Shown here piece by piece: positions 33,181 through 43,354 of a stretch of DNA of 64,000 nt; the stretch's first letter is position 1, and every line of letters starts with the position of its first letter. Source of the stretch: Toxorhynchites rutilus septentrionalis (Eukaryota > Arthropoda > Insecta > Diptera > Culicidae); assembly GCF_029784135.1 (NCBI RefSeq), contig NC_073746.1, positions 65,040,763 through 65,104,762 on the forward strand. Reading direction: 5' to 3'. Position numbers and translations under genes: made by a program. The notes beneath the pieces are model-generated. The model saw only the letters and a list, made by a program, of their open reading frames with translations. It did no database searches and had not been told where the DNA came from.

Positions 33181-33999
33181 TTCTCTCCTGCCGAAGTTCA
33201 GGAGGTCGCATGATCCCTACTTCTTGGTAACATAACTTTGTCGATCCATTACCTTTTTTTGAACGTCATCAGACTTCCAATTGTGGCGCGGATGATTCAG
33301 ATCCCTTGCTCGAATTTATCATTGCGGCTCAGACATATCACATATGTTGGGGCAATCTGCCTTTTACTATACCAAACCCATATCATGTTCTGAGCATCAA
33401 ACAAGTACAGCAGTAAATTTGCAATGCAGTGCGTTCATAATTTTGACTAAGAGCTACATTTTTCATTTCAGTACTATGGTATGGGTATGGGTAGTTTTAA
33501 AAATGAGAGCTTTACGTTGAAGGTAAAAGGTTTTGAGCGTTAATACTACCGACTGAACGAAATGGCATAATAATCACTTCATTCGAAATATAGAAGGTGT
33601 ACGAGTGATGATTGCTATGTATTGATATAAAAACTTGTTGCAATAGATCAAAAACCGTTTTGAGAGCAAACTATTCCAAGCACAAAAATCTATTAATGTG
33701 GGTACAATTCAGCAAAATAAACTGCTGATGACATGAGCTGCACCTAACCATTTTTTTGGGATGAAGATTGTTTACTTTAGAGGCTATTTTGAATAAGTCA
33801 TGTGATATTCCAACCGATAAATGAGGAATGGAACGATTTCGGAATATTCAAAATATTGTAGCGCCGGCCCAAAAGCTCCAATATTTTGATTGTTCAGAAG
33901 TGGTGAAACGAAAATTTTCCATCTCCATCAGCACCTCTGAATGACCCGCATCGTCTCCCGATTTGAATTAATTGGACATTTAGGGATACATGTAAGGAA
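33181..33999. other. intergenic, no gene seen
   Basis: Diverged similarity to 60010-60240 (ACGAAATGG.ATAAT..ACTTCATTCGAAA and TTTTGAGAGCAA..TA-type phrases) suggests another old interspersed repeat. No coding features. Confidence 0.35.
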
Positions 34000-34151
34000 A
34001 TAACACAAATAACACGCTTTAAAAGTATTCCCAATGGCAAGCTTAGGAGGAATATGCGTGACCACAGTGCAAGTCGGAAGAAATTTCTTTGACGAAAAAT
34101 CCCCGGCCAGAAAGGGAATCGAACCCGAACCGCCGACATGATAATGTGTGA
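34000..34151 (-). mobile_element. SINE fragment, minus strand
   Basis: Read on the minus strand it starts CACACATTATCATGTCGG, has an intact B box GGTTCGATTCC, and continues CCGGGGATTTTTCGTCAAAG, CCGACTTGCACTGTGGTCAC and AAGCGTGTTATTTGTG. The A box and 3' tail are missing. Confidence 0.8.
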
Positions 34152-34363
34152 CGTACTGTTAAAAATCGTTTGATGAAGATCTGGGACGAAACGGCGATTG
34201 AAGTCATGTGTGTGGCCTGTGACAATTTCGAAAAGCGTTTATGGGATGGAATCTAACACAAGAGAGAAAGGAGGAGACAAATTCCACTGATTCTTCACTT
34301 CTTTACCATAATAACAAAAAAAAAGGAATCAGATAATGTGGGTTTATGTGTTTATGACATAAC

Positions 34364-34613
34364 TAACCCTCTACAGCCCAAGCCCGCCTTTGGACGGGCT
34401 TCGCGGATTCTCTTTTCAAATTATTCAGACATTATTTTCAATGTTCACCCCCACTAGAACGTCTTTAGAATATTTTCATCTATCACACATACACATTGTT
34501 TTTATGCTGGCAGCTTTCTGCTAGGAGTATTTTATGTTGAAAGTCGGAAATTCGAAATAAAAGTGGAGTAGGTTTTTTCAGATAAATAGAAAAATTTGGG
34601 TGGTAGAGGGTTA
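34364..34613. mobile_element. 250 bp MITE upstream of a cuticle gene
   Basis: Inverted ends TAACCCTCTACAGCCCAA (left) and TAACCCTCTACCACCCAA (right, opposite strand). An internal hairpin AAGCCCG-CCTTTGGA-CGGGCTT lies just inside the left end. It sits about 400 bp upstream of the TATA box at 35007. Confidence 0.72.
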
Positions 34614-35006
34614 AAGTGTATCACTTTCATGGTGATACCCTGTACTAATTTGGGTGAATTACCTAAAGACACAAACGATGACATTACCATATGAATGGAG
34701 CAAATTAAAAAGATAACAATCAAAAGTGATGACTCCAAAACATGCTCGATATGGGAAGAACTCTTGTTGAACAAAATGGATAATGAAAACGAAAGATATA
34801 AGTCCAGTTCAAGAATATTTGTGGGCGATTGAACCTCAGTCGATTCAAAATGCCAACAACTAAATCGCGCGAAGCAGGAAAAGTACAGGAATAACTCCTT
34901 CCTTGCAGAAGTTGACCGGCTAGCAATGATTGACGGATCGAAATACAATTTTGGGCAACCTGTTCCACGGCGGAGGCTATTAATCTCGTTCTGGTATTCG
35001 CTTCGG

Positions 35007-35014
35007 TATAAAAG
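35007..35014 (+). promoter_or_regulatory. TATA box of the gene at 35112-35705
   Basis: TATAAAAG. About 35 nt downstream, ACATCGGTACTCAAAGCTGT matches the start region of the 24067 gene. Confidence 0.75.
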
Positions 35015-35111
35015 AGAATTTGGGGCTGCTAGGAAACCAGAACACATCGGTACTCAAAGCTGTATCAATCTTCTCGTCTCCCAGCGATCCATCCCGAAGA
35101 AATCAATAATC

Positions 35112-35705
35112 ATGAAGGTGAGTTTGAGAGTCATGTAGCACGGTAGATGGTTCTAATTATCGCTTTTTTCCTTGTAGTGCATCGCAGCTGTAGTCATGAT
35201 GGCCCTCGCCGTTGTTGCTAAAGGATCCGCTGTCACCTATTCCGTCCCATTGGCCTACTCTGCTCCCCACACCACCGTTGTTCAGCAGAATGTGGCGCCA
35301 CGTTACATTGCTTCCCTCCCAGTGACTTCCTATGCTGCTTCCGTCCCAGTGACCTCTTATGCCGCTTCCGTTCCAATCGCTTACGCCGCTCCTCACACCA
35401 CCGTCGTTCAATCCAACGGTGCCCCACAATATACTGCTCCAATTGCCTACGCCGCTGCTCCAGCCCTTGCCTACAGCTCTCTGGACTCGGAAGTGGTTGA
35501 AGCTACCCAGGTTGTAGCCCCAGCAGCCACCGTTGTGGCTCAGCCAGCCGTCAATGTTATCGCCCAGCCAGCTGTGGCCGTTGTAGCCCAGAAGGAAGCT
35601 CGCTATGTTGCTGCCAACCCAGGAGCCGTCCATGATGCTCCTCTCGCTGGACACGCCATCTCCCAGCAGTCGCTGAACCTGGAACCAGCTGCGGGAACCC
35701 TGTAA
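35112..35705 (+). CDS. Ala/Val/Pro-rich cuticular-type secreted protein, two exons (third copy)
   Basis: Predicted CDS is join(35112..35117,35178..35705), 177 aa. ATGAAG micro-exon, 60 nt intron GTGAGT...TTGTAG. Same organisation as the pair at 24-26 kb. Signal peptide [18 protein letters not shown], with Lys where the others have Glu just at the predicted cleavage region. PVTSYAAS repeats, TTVVQSNGAPQYTAPIAYAA (the others have [13 protein letters not shown]), [18 protein letters not shown], and the terminal block [20 protein letters not shown]. Poly(A) signal AATAAA at 35786-35791. It is about 9 kb from the pair, separated by transposon debris, and is more diverged from either than they are from each other. 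Confidence 0.92.
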
Positions 35706-35791
35706 AGTGCATGCTAAACTCAACACACCTAAGTGAGACAACACGAAAAAAAAGCCTAAACCAAGTCAATTTTAAATATGTGTCGAATAAA

Positions 35792-36590
35792 TGTAGTTTG
35801 TTTGTAATCTTGAACTTTTCTGTTTTTTTTTTTAAATCAATGTGGGTTCCAAATTGAACGAATTTTACTCAAAATAACAAATTCTGACACAGAATATCAA
35901 GAATTTATTAAAGAATTCAGCTCATCTTTGAAAAATGTGCCAGAAATAGAGCCACACGGCTTTTAAAAAACAATCAGGCTTCAAACCACATATTGGTTCC
36001 CATGTATCACAAATATATTACCTTCGCGCTCTGCAATTCACAAACAGTTATTAAGCACCACATAAATGATCACCCTTTGGACATCGAGGACACGCTCCAC
36101 ATGATTGATTGCTTCTCAATTAGCAAGTAATCAAGCTGAACGTGGAGTGTTGTGGCATGTCGAGCAGAAATACTCGATCGCATTCGATTGCGATCGCATT
36201 ATAAGATAAGCTGAACACAGCACGAGGATTAATTCTGCTGCTGTTTTAATTGTGTACGGGAGCCATTTTTACATTTATCTGTTCTTCATTTGGAGCTAGA
36301 TAAAATTACTTACCGTGCAGAATAAAGCCGTAGGATTCATAAAGACATTGATGCTGGGAGAAACTTGTTGCCAATTGATTGATTGATTGATTAAAGAGTA
36401 ACGTTTCATTTAATCGCACTGCAGGATGTGTGGTTTTTTATGTGGAAAGACATCATCTAGCACTCCAATCATATATTTAGATTGACGATATACATTGATA
36501 TTCAATTACTGTATATATAATACAGGTTATTCACAGTGTTCCTGATTCTGACACCAGGCTCAGTGACTGCGATAACGGATGACTAGACGC
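35792..36590. other. intergenic, no gene seen
   Basis: AT-rich. Contains a short palindromic phrase around AATACTCGATCGCATTCGATTGCGATCGC (36168 on). No coding features. Confidence 0.4.
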
Positions 36591-36599
36591 TGGAGCTAC

Positions 36600-37520
36600 A
36601 ACATCCGTAACTCCAAAGACATGCAAGTCGCGGGACCTCTAGACCAAAGAAAGGCAGCGCGTAGTGGGGCGATTCCACACAAAGGCTGACCAAGCCAGAA
36701 AAAAAAGTCGTTCAACGCGAAAAAAAAAACATGGCTTTTACCAAATTTTGGGATGCTGAACACAAATATGGACAAAACGCACAAAAACTATTGGAAATTG
36801 GAGCACGTACAGAATATGGAGAAATATTTATGTACGTGAACTTAAGCATTCCAAGAATAAAGTCATCCAAAATCAGATAAATGCAATTCAACATGATCCG
36901 AAGAAGCTATGGAAAAAAAATCAAAGCATTATGTAATCCAGGCGGCAGCAAGGATATCGACAGTTTGACGGTAAAAAAACAAATCGTTATGAAAGGCCAG
37001 CTGTTGGAACATTTAACGAAAAATGGAATTCTGGTGGAGGAAAAGTCAGGGTTCAGGAAAAACCACTCTTGTGAAACGGCTCTCAATTTATTACTCCTGA
37101 AATGGAAACAGGCTGTGCAAATGAAGAAAATAGTATTGGCTGTATTTATTGACTTGAAGAGGGCTTTTGAAACAACAGATCGAATGAAATTACTTAATTT
37201 GCGTTCCAATTATAATGTAACTGGACCGATTATTGACCTATAAGAGTAAAATCACCATCTACTAAGCTTTGATCGCTCCACATTTCCATTTTTCTCCACA
37301 TTATCGTGCATCTGTGCTATTTCTCGCAAATAAGAGGCAAATGAAAAGAATGCAAATTGTTCAAAACAAGGCCATACGCTTGATATTGAGATGCGATCGA
37401 CTTACTCCACGAAGATTTATGCTTGAATGCCTACAATGGGTGTCAGTGGGACAGCGTATCAAATATTGCACTCTTACGTTCATATATAAGATGATTAGCA
37501 GTATGACACCGAACTATTGA
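36600..37520 (+). pseudogene. non-LTR reverse transcriptase fossil ('G')
   Basis: Plus-strand frames: KVIQNQINAIQHDPKKLWKK (linker before RT), GILVEEKSGFRKNHSCETAL (RT motif with Phe-Arg and HSCETAL), VLAVFIDLKRAFETTD (catalytic Asp box), then after a deletion that removes the YADD region MKRMQIVQNKAIRLILRCDR, TPRRFMLECLQWVSVGQRIK and YCTLTFIYKMISSM from the post-RT region. A CR1/L2/jockey-type element with internal deletion. The clade is not settled. Confidence 0.72.
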
Positions 37521-37544
37521 CGAAGTTTCAATGGATATTTGTAT

Positions 37545-37583
37545 TTTCTTATTTTTATTTTATTTATTTATTTATTTATTCAT
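37545..37583 (-). repeat. 3' tail repeat of element D
   Basis: Plus strand TTATTTATTTATTTATTTAT, i.e. (AATA/TAAA)n on the minus strand, immediately after the end of the post-RT coding remnant. Simple-repeat tails of this sort end many non-LTR elements. Confidence 0.6.
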
Positions 37584-37734
37584 CGTCTTCGAGAGTATCG
37601 TACAGACTGGTTATACTTATGATATATTCTTAATCCTAGCTTTAAAACAATCTTTAGTCATGTTGAAATCAAAAATTTGGCAGACATTGTTGAAGGCTCG
37701 GAGGCAGGAACTTAATGGGTTATTGTAGCCATAG

Positions 37735-38154
37735 CATGTTCTATGTCCGGGAACAGCAATTATTGTGGAGAATCACAGCTGACGTTGAGGAACGTTTATT
37801 GGAATATGCAGAAGAAGATCTGCACAATCGATGTTTTCACTGAGGATGTCGAATACAATCAGTCGTTGCATCTTCAGTCGCCTTGCCGTGAGCAATTCCA
37901 AGTCGATTAGACGTCAACGTTCCGAGTAATGGAGAAGATGGGCGGGGTCATTCCACGGGAGACGTCGCAATGCAAAACGAATAAAACATTTCTGTACACG
38001 CTCAATACGTACAATCTAGGAAACATGGTATGGGACCCAGACCGGTGCAGCGTACTCTAAGTTGCTCCTCACTAAACTACAGTACAAAGCCTTTAGTGCA
38101 GAGCACGTTGGTGTAGCATAATAAATTGGACGTTGTGGAACGATGGGGTACAAA
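37735..38154 (-). pseudogene. ORF2 post-RT region of element D
   Basis: Minus-strand reading: ALYCSLVRSNLEYAAPVWVP, RIERVQKCFIRFALRRLPWN, LIDLELLTARRLKMQRLIVF and SENIDCADLLLHIPINVPQR, followed by a FKARIKN-like end. This is the usual C-terminal pattern of CR1/jockey-type ORF2 proteins. Two stops and one frameshift. It starts directly at the target duplication of element C. Confidence 0.75.
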
Positions 38155-38163
38155 TCCATTGAT
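38155..38163. repeat. target-site duplication of element C, 3' side
   Basis: TCCATTGAT, identical to 42195-42203, next to the poly(A) end of C. Confidence 0.88.
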
Positions 38164-41100
38164 TTTTTTTTTTTTATACAAAATATGTATTTTTATTAAG
38201 GCTCATATGGCGTCAACCTGACGGGGCCGGGAGTTCAATATTTCGACAATGTTTGCCTTATAACTATGTTAGTAATATGTAACCGATTACTCGCGGTTGG
38301 CTCGAGGTTAGTATTACAAGTGTTTTCGTAATTGTGATGTTGCTGTCTTCAATGATCTGTACCTGTGCCCGACACGGGATACTTCCTATTGGGATGCAGC
38401 TGACCATTAATCAGCAACGCCCCCTAGTCTGTACCCCATATCTAGCGTGGTGCGTCTTCTCGAGGAATCCAGGATAGAATGGTCACTAGCCGGCGCAATC
38501 ATCAGCTCGTGTAGAGTTGTCATGAGCGGTACAACCTTTGGCTCTTGTTGAATGATCAGTGGACTGCACAACCTTTGGCCCGTGCATCTGTAAAGAGTGT
38601 GTGTATGTATTGCCGCGACTAAGTAAAAGTTTATCGATCGGATAGGAGGGATATGAAACGGGGACACAACGAAGGAAACATCATTAAACGTTGACATCGG
38701 CGTTTCTGAGGAACAGGTATAGATGAAGCAGAAGATCAGGATCACGGCTACCTAAGATATCCCGGACGGGGATATCCGATTGTCTGCCTTGTGATCTCAG
38801 TACTCTAGAGAGCTGAGAGCGAGCAGCATGGAACCGGATACACGACCAGACAACATGCTCGATGTCGTGGTAGCCATCGCCACAATCACAAAGATTGTTT
38901 GCTGCGAGCCCAATGCGATAGAGATGCGCGTTTAGGTTGTAGTGATTGGACATAAGCCGAGATATCACGCGAATGAAATCACGACCTACATTCAATCCCT
39001 TGAACCATGCACTCGTCGAGACCTTAGGGATAATCGTGTGTAACCAACGACCGAACTCATCACCACTCCACATGCGCTGCCAACTTACGAGCGTATACTG
39101 ACGAGGAATGTGGAAAAATTCATTATAAGCAATTTGCCTTTCAAAAAGTGTGCCTTCTAAAGCGCCCACCTTAGCTAGCGAGTCCGCTTTCTCATTCCCC
39201 GGAATCGAGCAATGAGAGGGAACCCATGCTAAGGTAATCTTGAATAATTTTTCGACCAAAACACTCAATAGTTGTCTTATTCTTGTTAGGAAATAAGATG
39301 AGCATTTATCAACTTTCATTGAGCGGATTGCCTCTATTGAGCTGAGACTGTCTGAAAAAATAAAATAGTGGTCGATGGGCAATGTTTCAATGATCCCTAA
39401 TGCGTAATATATCGCACCCAGTTCAGCGACATACACGGAACAAGGATCTTTGAGTTTGAAAGAGGCACTGGAACTTTCATTGAAGATGCTGAAGCCAGTG
39501 GACCCGTTTATGCATGAACCGTCAGTAAAGAACATTTTATCAGATCTAACTTTCCCATATTCTGCCGAAAATATCTCCGGAATATAATCGGAGCGTAGAT
39601 GATCTGGGATTCCATGGATCTTTTGTCGCATGGACAGATCAAAATTGACAGAGGAATTGCAAAAGTATGGGAAGCAAACTTGGTTGGAGATGCCCGGTGA
39701 AGGGTGCACGTCGTGGGTAAGGTACTCATGGTATAAAGACATAAAACTTGACTGAGGAGTCAGTTGGAGTAGATTTTCGAAGTTATCAATCACCAATGGA
39801 TTCATGATCTTGCAACGGATGAGAAATCTGTAGGATAATTCTGTGAACCGAAGAGTAAGCGGGGGTACTCCTGCCAAAACTTCGAGACTCATCGTATGTG
39901 TCGAATGCAAACACCCCATGGCTATACGCAAGCAACGATATTGTATTCTCTCCAGCTTGAGAATATGAATCCTGGCAGCTGATCGAAAGCAAAAACTGCC
40001 ATATTCTAACACTGATAATATCGTTGTTTTGTACAACTGAATGAAGTCTCCTGGATGGGCACCCCACCATGTTCCGGTTATTGTTTGGAGAAAATTGATT
40101 CTTTGCTGGCATTTCTGTTTCAAATACGCAATGTGTATTCCCCAGGTACATTTAGAGTCAAAATATACTCCAAGGTATTTGAAAAACATCGAGTGCCTGA
40201 TCGCTTTGCCGGATAGGTGAAGCTGGAATTGGGAGGGTTCGTGCTTCCTAGAAAAAACGACCATTTCGGTTTTCTCCGTAGAGAATTCGATACCCAGCTT
40301 GAGAGCCCACGTGAACAGGTTGTTCAGGGTATCTTGCAAGGATTTTTGCAGAACGGCGGGATTAGTACCCGTGATGGAAATAACTCCATCGTCTGCAAGT
40401 TGTCTCAAAGTGCAATCTCTAGTTAGACAATCATCTATATCATTGACGTAAAAACTGTACTAGAGGGGGCTTAGGCAGGAGCCTTGTGGTAGGCCCATAA
40501 AACTGTATCGAGAAGATTTCAAGCTGCCATGATTGAAAAACATGTGCTTTTCTGACAGTAAATTGTACAGGGAATTATTCAGAATTGGTGAAAGTCCACG
40601 ATTATGAAGTTTCTCTGAGAGAATTTCCATGGAAACTGAATCAAATGCCCCTTTGATATCGAGAAAAACGGAAGCCATTTGTTCTTTGCGAGCAAATGCG
40701 ATTTGGATTTCAGAAGATAGCAGCGCGAGACAATCATTCGTCCCTTTACCTCGGCGGAAGCCAAACTGCGTATTTGACAGTAAATTGTTCGTTTCAACCC
40801 ACTTGTCCAAACGAAGTAGAATCATTTTCTCTACCAATTTACGAATACAGGATAACATTGCAATCGGCCTATACGAATTGTGATCGCAAGCCGGCTTGTT
40901 GGGTTTTCGTATGGCTATCACTCTCACTTGTCTCCAGTCATACGGGACTATATTCAGCTCCAGAAACTTGTTGAACAAGTTCAGCAAACGCTGTTTTGCC
41001 AAGTCGGGAAGATTCTTCAATAAGTTGAATTTAATCTTGTCCGACCCCGGAGCTGAATTGTTACATGAGAGAAGTGCAATTGAGAATTCTACCATCGAAA

Positions 41101-42194
41101 AATTCTCATAATCGCCTTGGAGCGGAATGTCGCGTACGACGTTTTGTGCAGGAACGGAATCGGGACAAACCTTTCTTGCAAATTTGAAAATCCAACAGTC
41201 AGAGTATTCCTCACTTTCGTTTGTATGGTTCCAGCCACGCATTCTCCTAGCCGTATTCCAAAGAGTGCTCATAGCTGTCTCCCTTGACAAACCATTGACG
41301 AACTTCCGCCAATATCCACGCTTTTTTGCTTTAATCAGACCTTTTAGTTTGGCTTCTAGAGCTTGGTACATTCGAAACCATTCCACTAATCCAGTTTTCC
41401 TGAATTTTTTGAAAGCGGATGATTTTTCAAGGTAGACCTTTGAACACTCCTTGTCCCACCAAAGTGATGGAGGACGACGTCGGAAAGTGGTAGCAGGAAC
41501 ACGTTTCTTTTGAGCTTGAAGTGCGCTATCGTAAATCAAACTCGATATAAAGTTATACTCTTCGAGTGGAGGAAGTTCATGCATTGAAACAAGTGCTTCA
41601 GATATTATTTCTGCAAATTTTCTCCAGTCAATATTTTTCGTGAGGTCATACGCAATATCGACTGACTCACGAGAACCTGATTCATTGGCGATCGATAAAA
41701 TTATTGGCTGGTGATCACTACCGTGGGGATCTTGGATTACCTTCCATGTGCAATCCAGGGATAATGAAGAAGAGCAAAGTGATATGTCTAGCATACTTGC
41801 CCGTGCAGGAGGGTTGGCTATCCTAGTTGCTTCCCCTGTATTTAAAACTGTCATGTTGAAGTTGTCGCACAGATCATAAATCAACGTGGCACGGTTGTCA
41901 TCGTAGAGTGATCCCCATGCTGTTCCATGGGAGTTGAAATCACCTAAGATTAACCGCGGCTCCGGCATTGCCTCGATAGTATCAAAGAACTGATGGCGGC
42001 CTACCGTAGTTCTGGGAGGGATATATATCGAAGCAATGCAGAGGTCTTTGCCATTGATTTGTGTCTGGCAAGCGATAACTTCAATGCCTGTCATCGATGG
42101 GAGAGTGACTCTATAGAAGGAGTGACATTTTTTGATCCCCAATAGTACGCCACCAAACGAGTCATTTCGATCGAGGCGAATAATGTTGAAATCG
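38164..42194 (-). mobile_element. I-clade-like non-LTR retrotransposon 'C', 5'-truncated
   Basis: 4.03 kb insertion bounded by the 9 bp duplication TCCATTGAT. The 3' end (minus strand) is a poly(A) run, and the 5' end begins inside the endonuclease domain (DFNIIRLDR), the hallmark of incomplete reverse transcription. Protein similarity to E and F is clear but lower than that between E and F, so it is a separate subfamily. The 3' UTR is 38164-38683. Confidence 0.9.
38684..42193 (-). pseudogene. ORF2 of element C: endonuclease (partial), RT, RNase H; one stop
   Basis: A single frame of about 1,170 codons broken only by an amber codon at 40460-40462 (SCLSPL-stop-YSFYV, where E and F have LLYNFYV). 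Endonuclease remainder: GDFNSHGTAWG and GSDHQPI. RT: SYRPIAMLSCIRKLVEKMI, FGFRRGKGTNDCL, SVFLDIKGAFDSVS, GLPQGSCLSPL, QLADDGV (LADD in place of YADD), FKYLGV. RNase H: FFTDGSCINGSTGF, VAELGAIYYAL, FSDSLSS, WVPSHCSIPGNEKADSLAK. The C-terminal knuckle is CDCGDGYHDIEHVVWSC. All catalytic Asp/Glu positions I can place are kept. Truncated at the N-terminus; no ORF1. Confidence 0.9.
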
Positions 42195-42203
42195 TCCATT
42201 GAT
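42195..42203. repeat. target-site duplication of element C, 5' side
   Basis: TCCATTGAT, matching 38155-38163. Confidence 0.88.
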
Positions 42204-43084
42204 GTTCGGAATAGAGTTGATTTGTACGAGGCCATAGGATGAGATGGATTCAGTGAGCACGAGTTCTGGATCGCTAGAAGCATTCACAGGCAAGTATCCG
42301 TTGACATCCTCATCAAAACCCCACTGCAGATGAGGAAGATTATAATCATCGAGCAATAAAACGATATCGTTAGCCGAACATCAGTCCGTCAAGGACTGAA
42401 CAGCGAAAGTGTGGTTAGAATACAACGTCGTCTCAGAGTTTGGTCGAAAGTAGATGCCGAGGAGGTACAAATATCGGTTGGGTAGTTTCACACAAACAAC
42501 CATTTGCTCAAGCGTACTGCAATGAGGTATCGAAACCTCGGTACAGTGCAGTGTGGATTTCACTGCGACAAGCACTCCGCCACCTCTTGTGAGGGGCTAC
42601 TGGGTGCTCCACTACGGTCACAACGAAAAAGTGAATAATCGGATGAAAATTCAGCGTCGCATATATCGGACCGGAGCCATGTTTCAGTAAGAATGACAAC
42701 ATCATAATGACTGCTCGACAATCCTAGCTGTAAGCGTGAAGTTTTAGTGCGAAGGCCTCTGACATTTTGGTGGTAAATGGAGAAAAAGTGTTGCTTTGGC
42801 GAGAAACTATCGCAGTCACCACAGTCAGCAACCAGAGACATAGGATGATGAGCAACATGATCATTCCGTTGTGTCGATGCGTTTGTCGGACGCTGGTGGC
42901 CCGAAAATGGCGATGGGCTAGAAGTGTTTCGCATTTCAGGCAGCCTATTGTTCGGAATGAATGTGTACTTGCCTGCAATTATGGGTTGGATGCCAACTGC
43001 CCCGCACTCGAGCACAGGACCGGGACGACTGGGTGTCACTGACATTAATGGCTCGACTGTGACGAGGGAGTCAGAGGCATCCAT
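42204..43084 (-). pseudogene. ORF2 endonuclease domain of element D
   Basis: Minus-strand frames: FFSIYHQNVRGLRTKTSRLQ (endonuclease start with catalytic Asn), DVVILTETWLRSDI (Glu motif), LFRCDRS, then after frameshifts VAVKSTLHCTEVSIP, YLYLLGIYFRPNSE, LLLDDYNLPHLQWGF (the GDFN box, with Gly changed to Leu/Asp) and GLVQINSIPN. The frame runs into the target duplication of element C at 42203. The SDH box that should follow is missing, which is part of the evidence for an older deletion. Confidence 0.78.
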
Positions 43085-43310
43085 AGAGCTTGCAGGTGTG
43101 CGTCCCGGTTGTCTGGTTTCCTACGTCCCGGTAGGAATATTAATGTTACCGAGAAGGAATTGCTCGAATCACAGCTGTACTTGCCTGAGTACCACCAATC
43201 CAGACTCAATCGCAGGACCGGGATGGCTGCTGAGCGTTGGCGGAAATGGCTCGACTGCGATGAGAGGATTGAAGGCCTCCTTCGTGCTTGATGGTATGCA
43301 TCCCGGTGAG
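42960..43310. repeat. tandem repeat in the 5' part of D ORF2
   Basis: Two diverged units of about 190 bp, each with TGTACTTGCCTG, CAGGACCGGGA, AATGGCTCGACTG.GA.GA and CATCCCGG or GTCCCGG, in the same order. It encodes Pro/Ser-rich linker sequence (SRPGPVL, RRPSILSSQSSH) upstream of the endonuclease. Confidence 0.65.
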
Positions 43311-43354
43311 TTAGTTGACTCAGGCAGTTGGTTGAATGGAGAGTATTTTGGTTG

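Noticed and set aside
34381..34410. intrinsic-terminator-like GC hairpin
   Set aside because: The genome is eukaryotic and the hairpin is an internal part of a MITE.
37531..37728. 65-codon frame FLFLFYLFIYLFI
   Set aside because: Translation of the simple TTTA repeat tail of element D.
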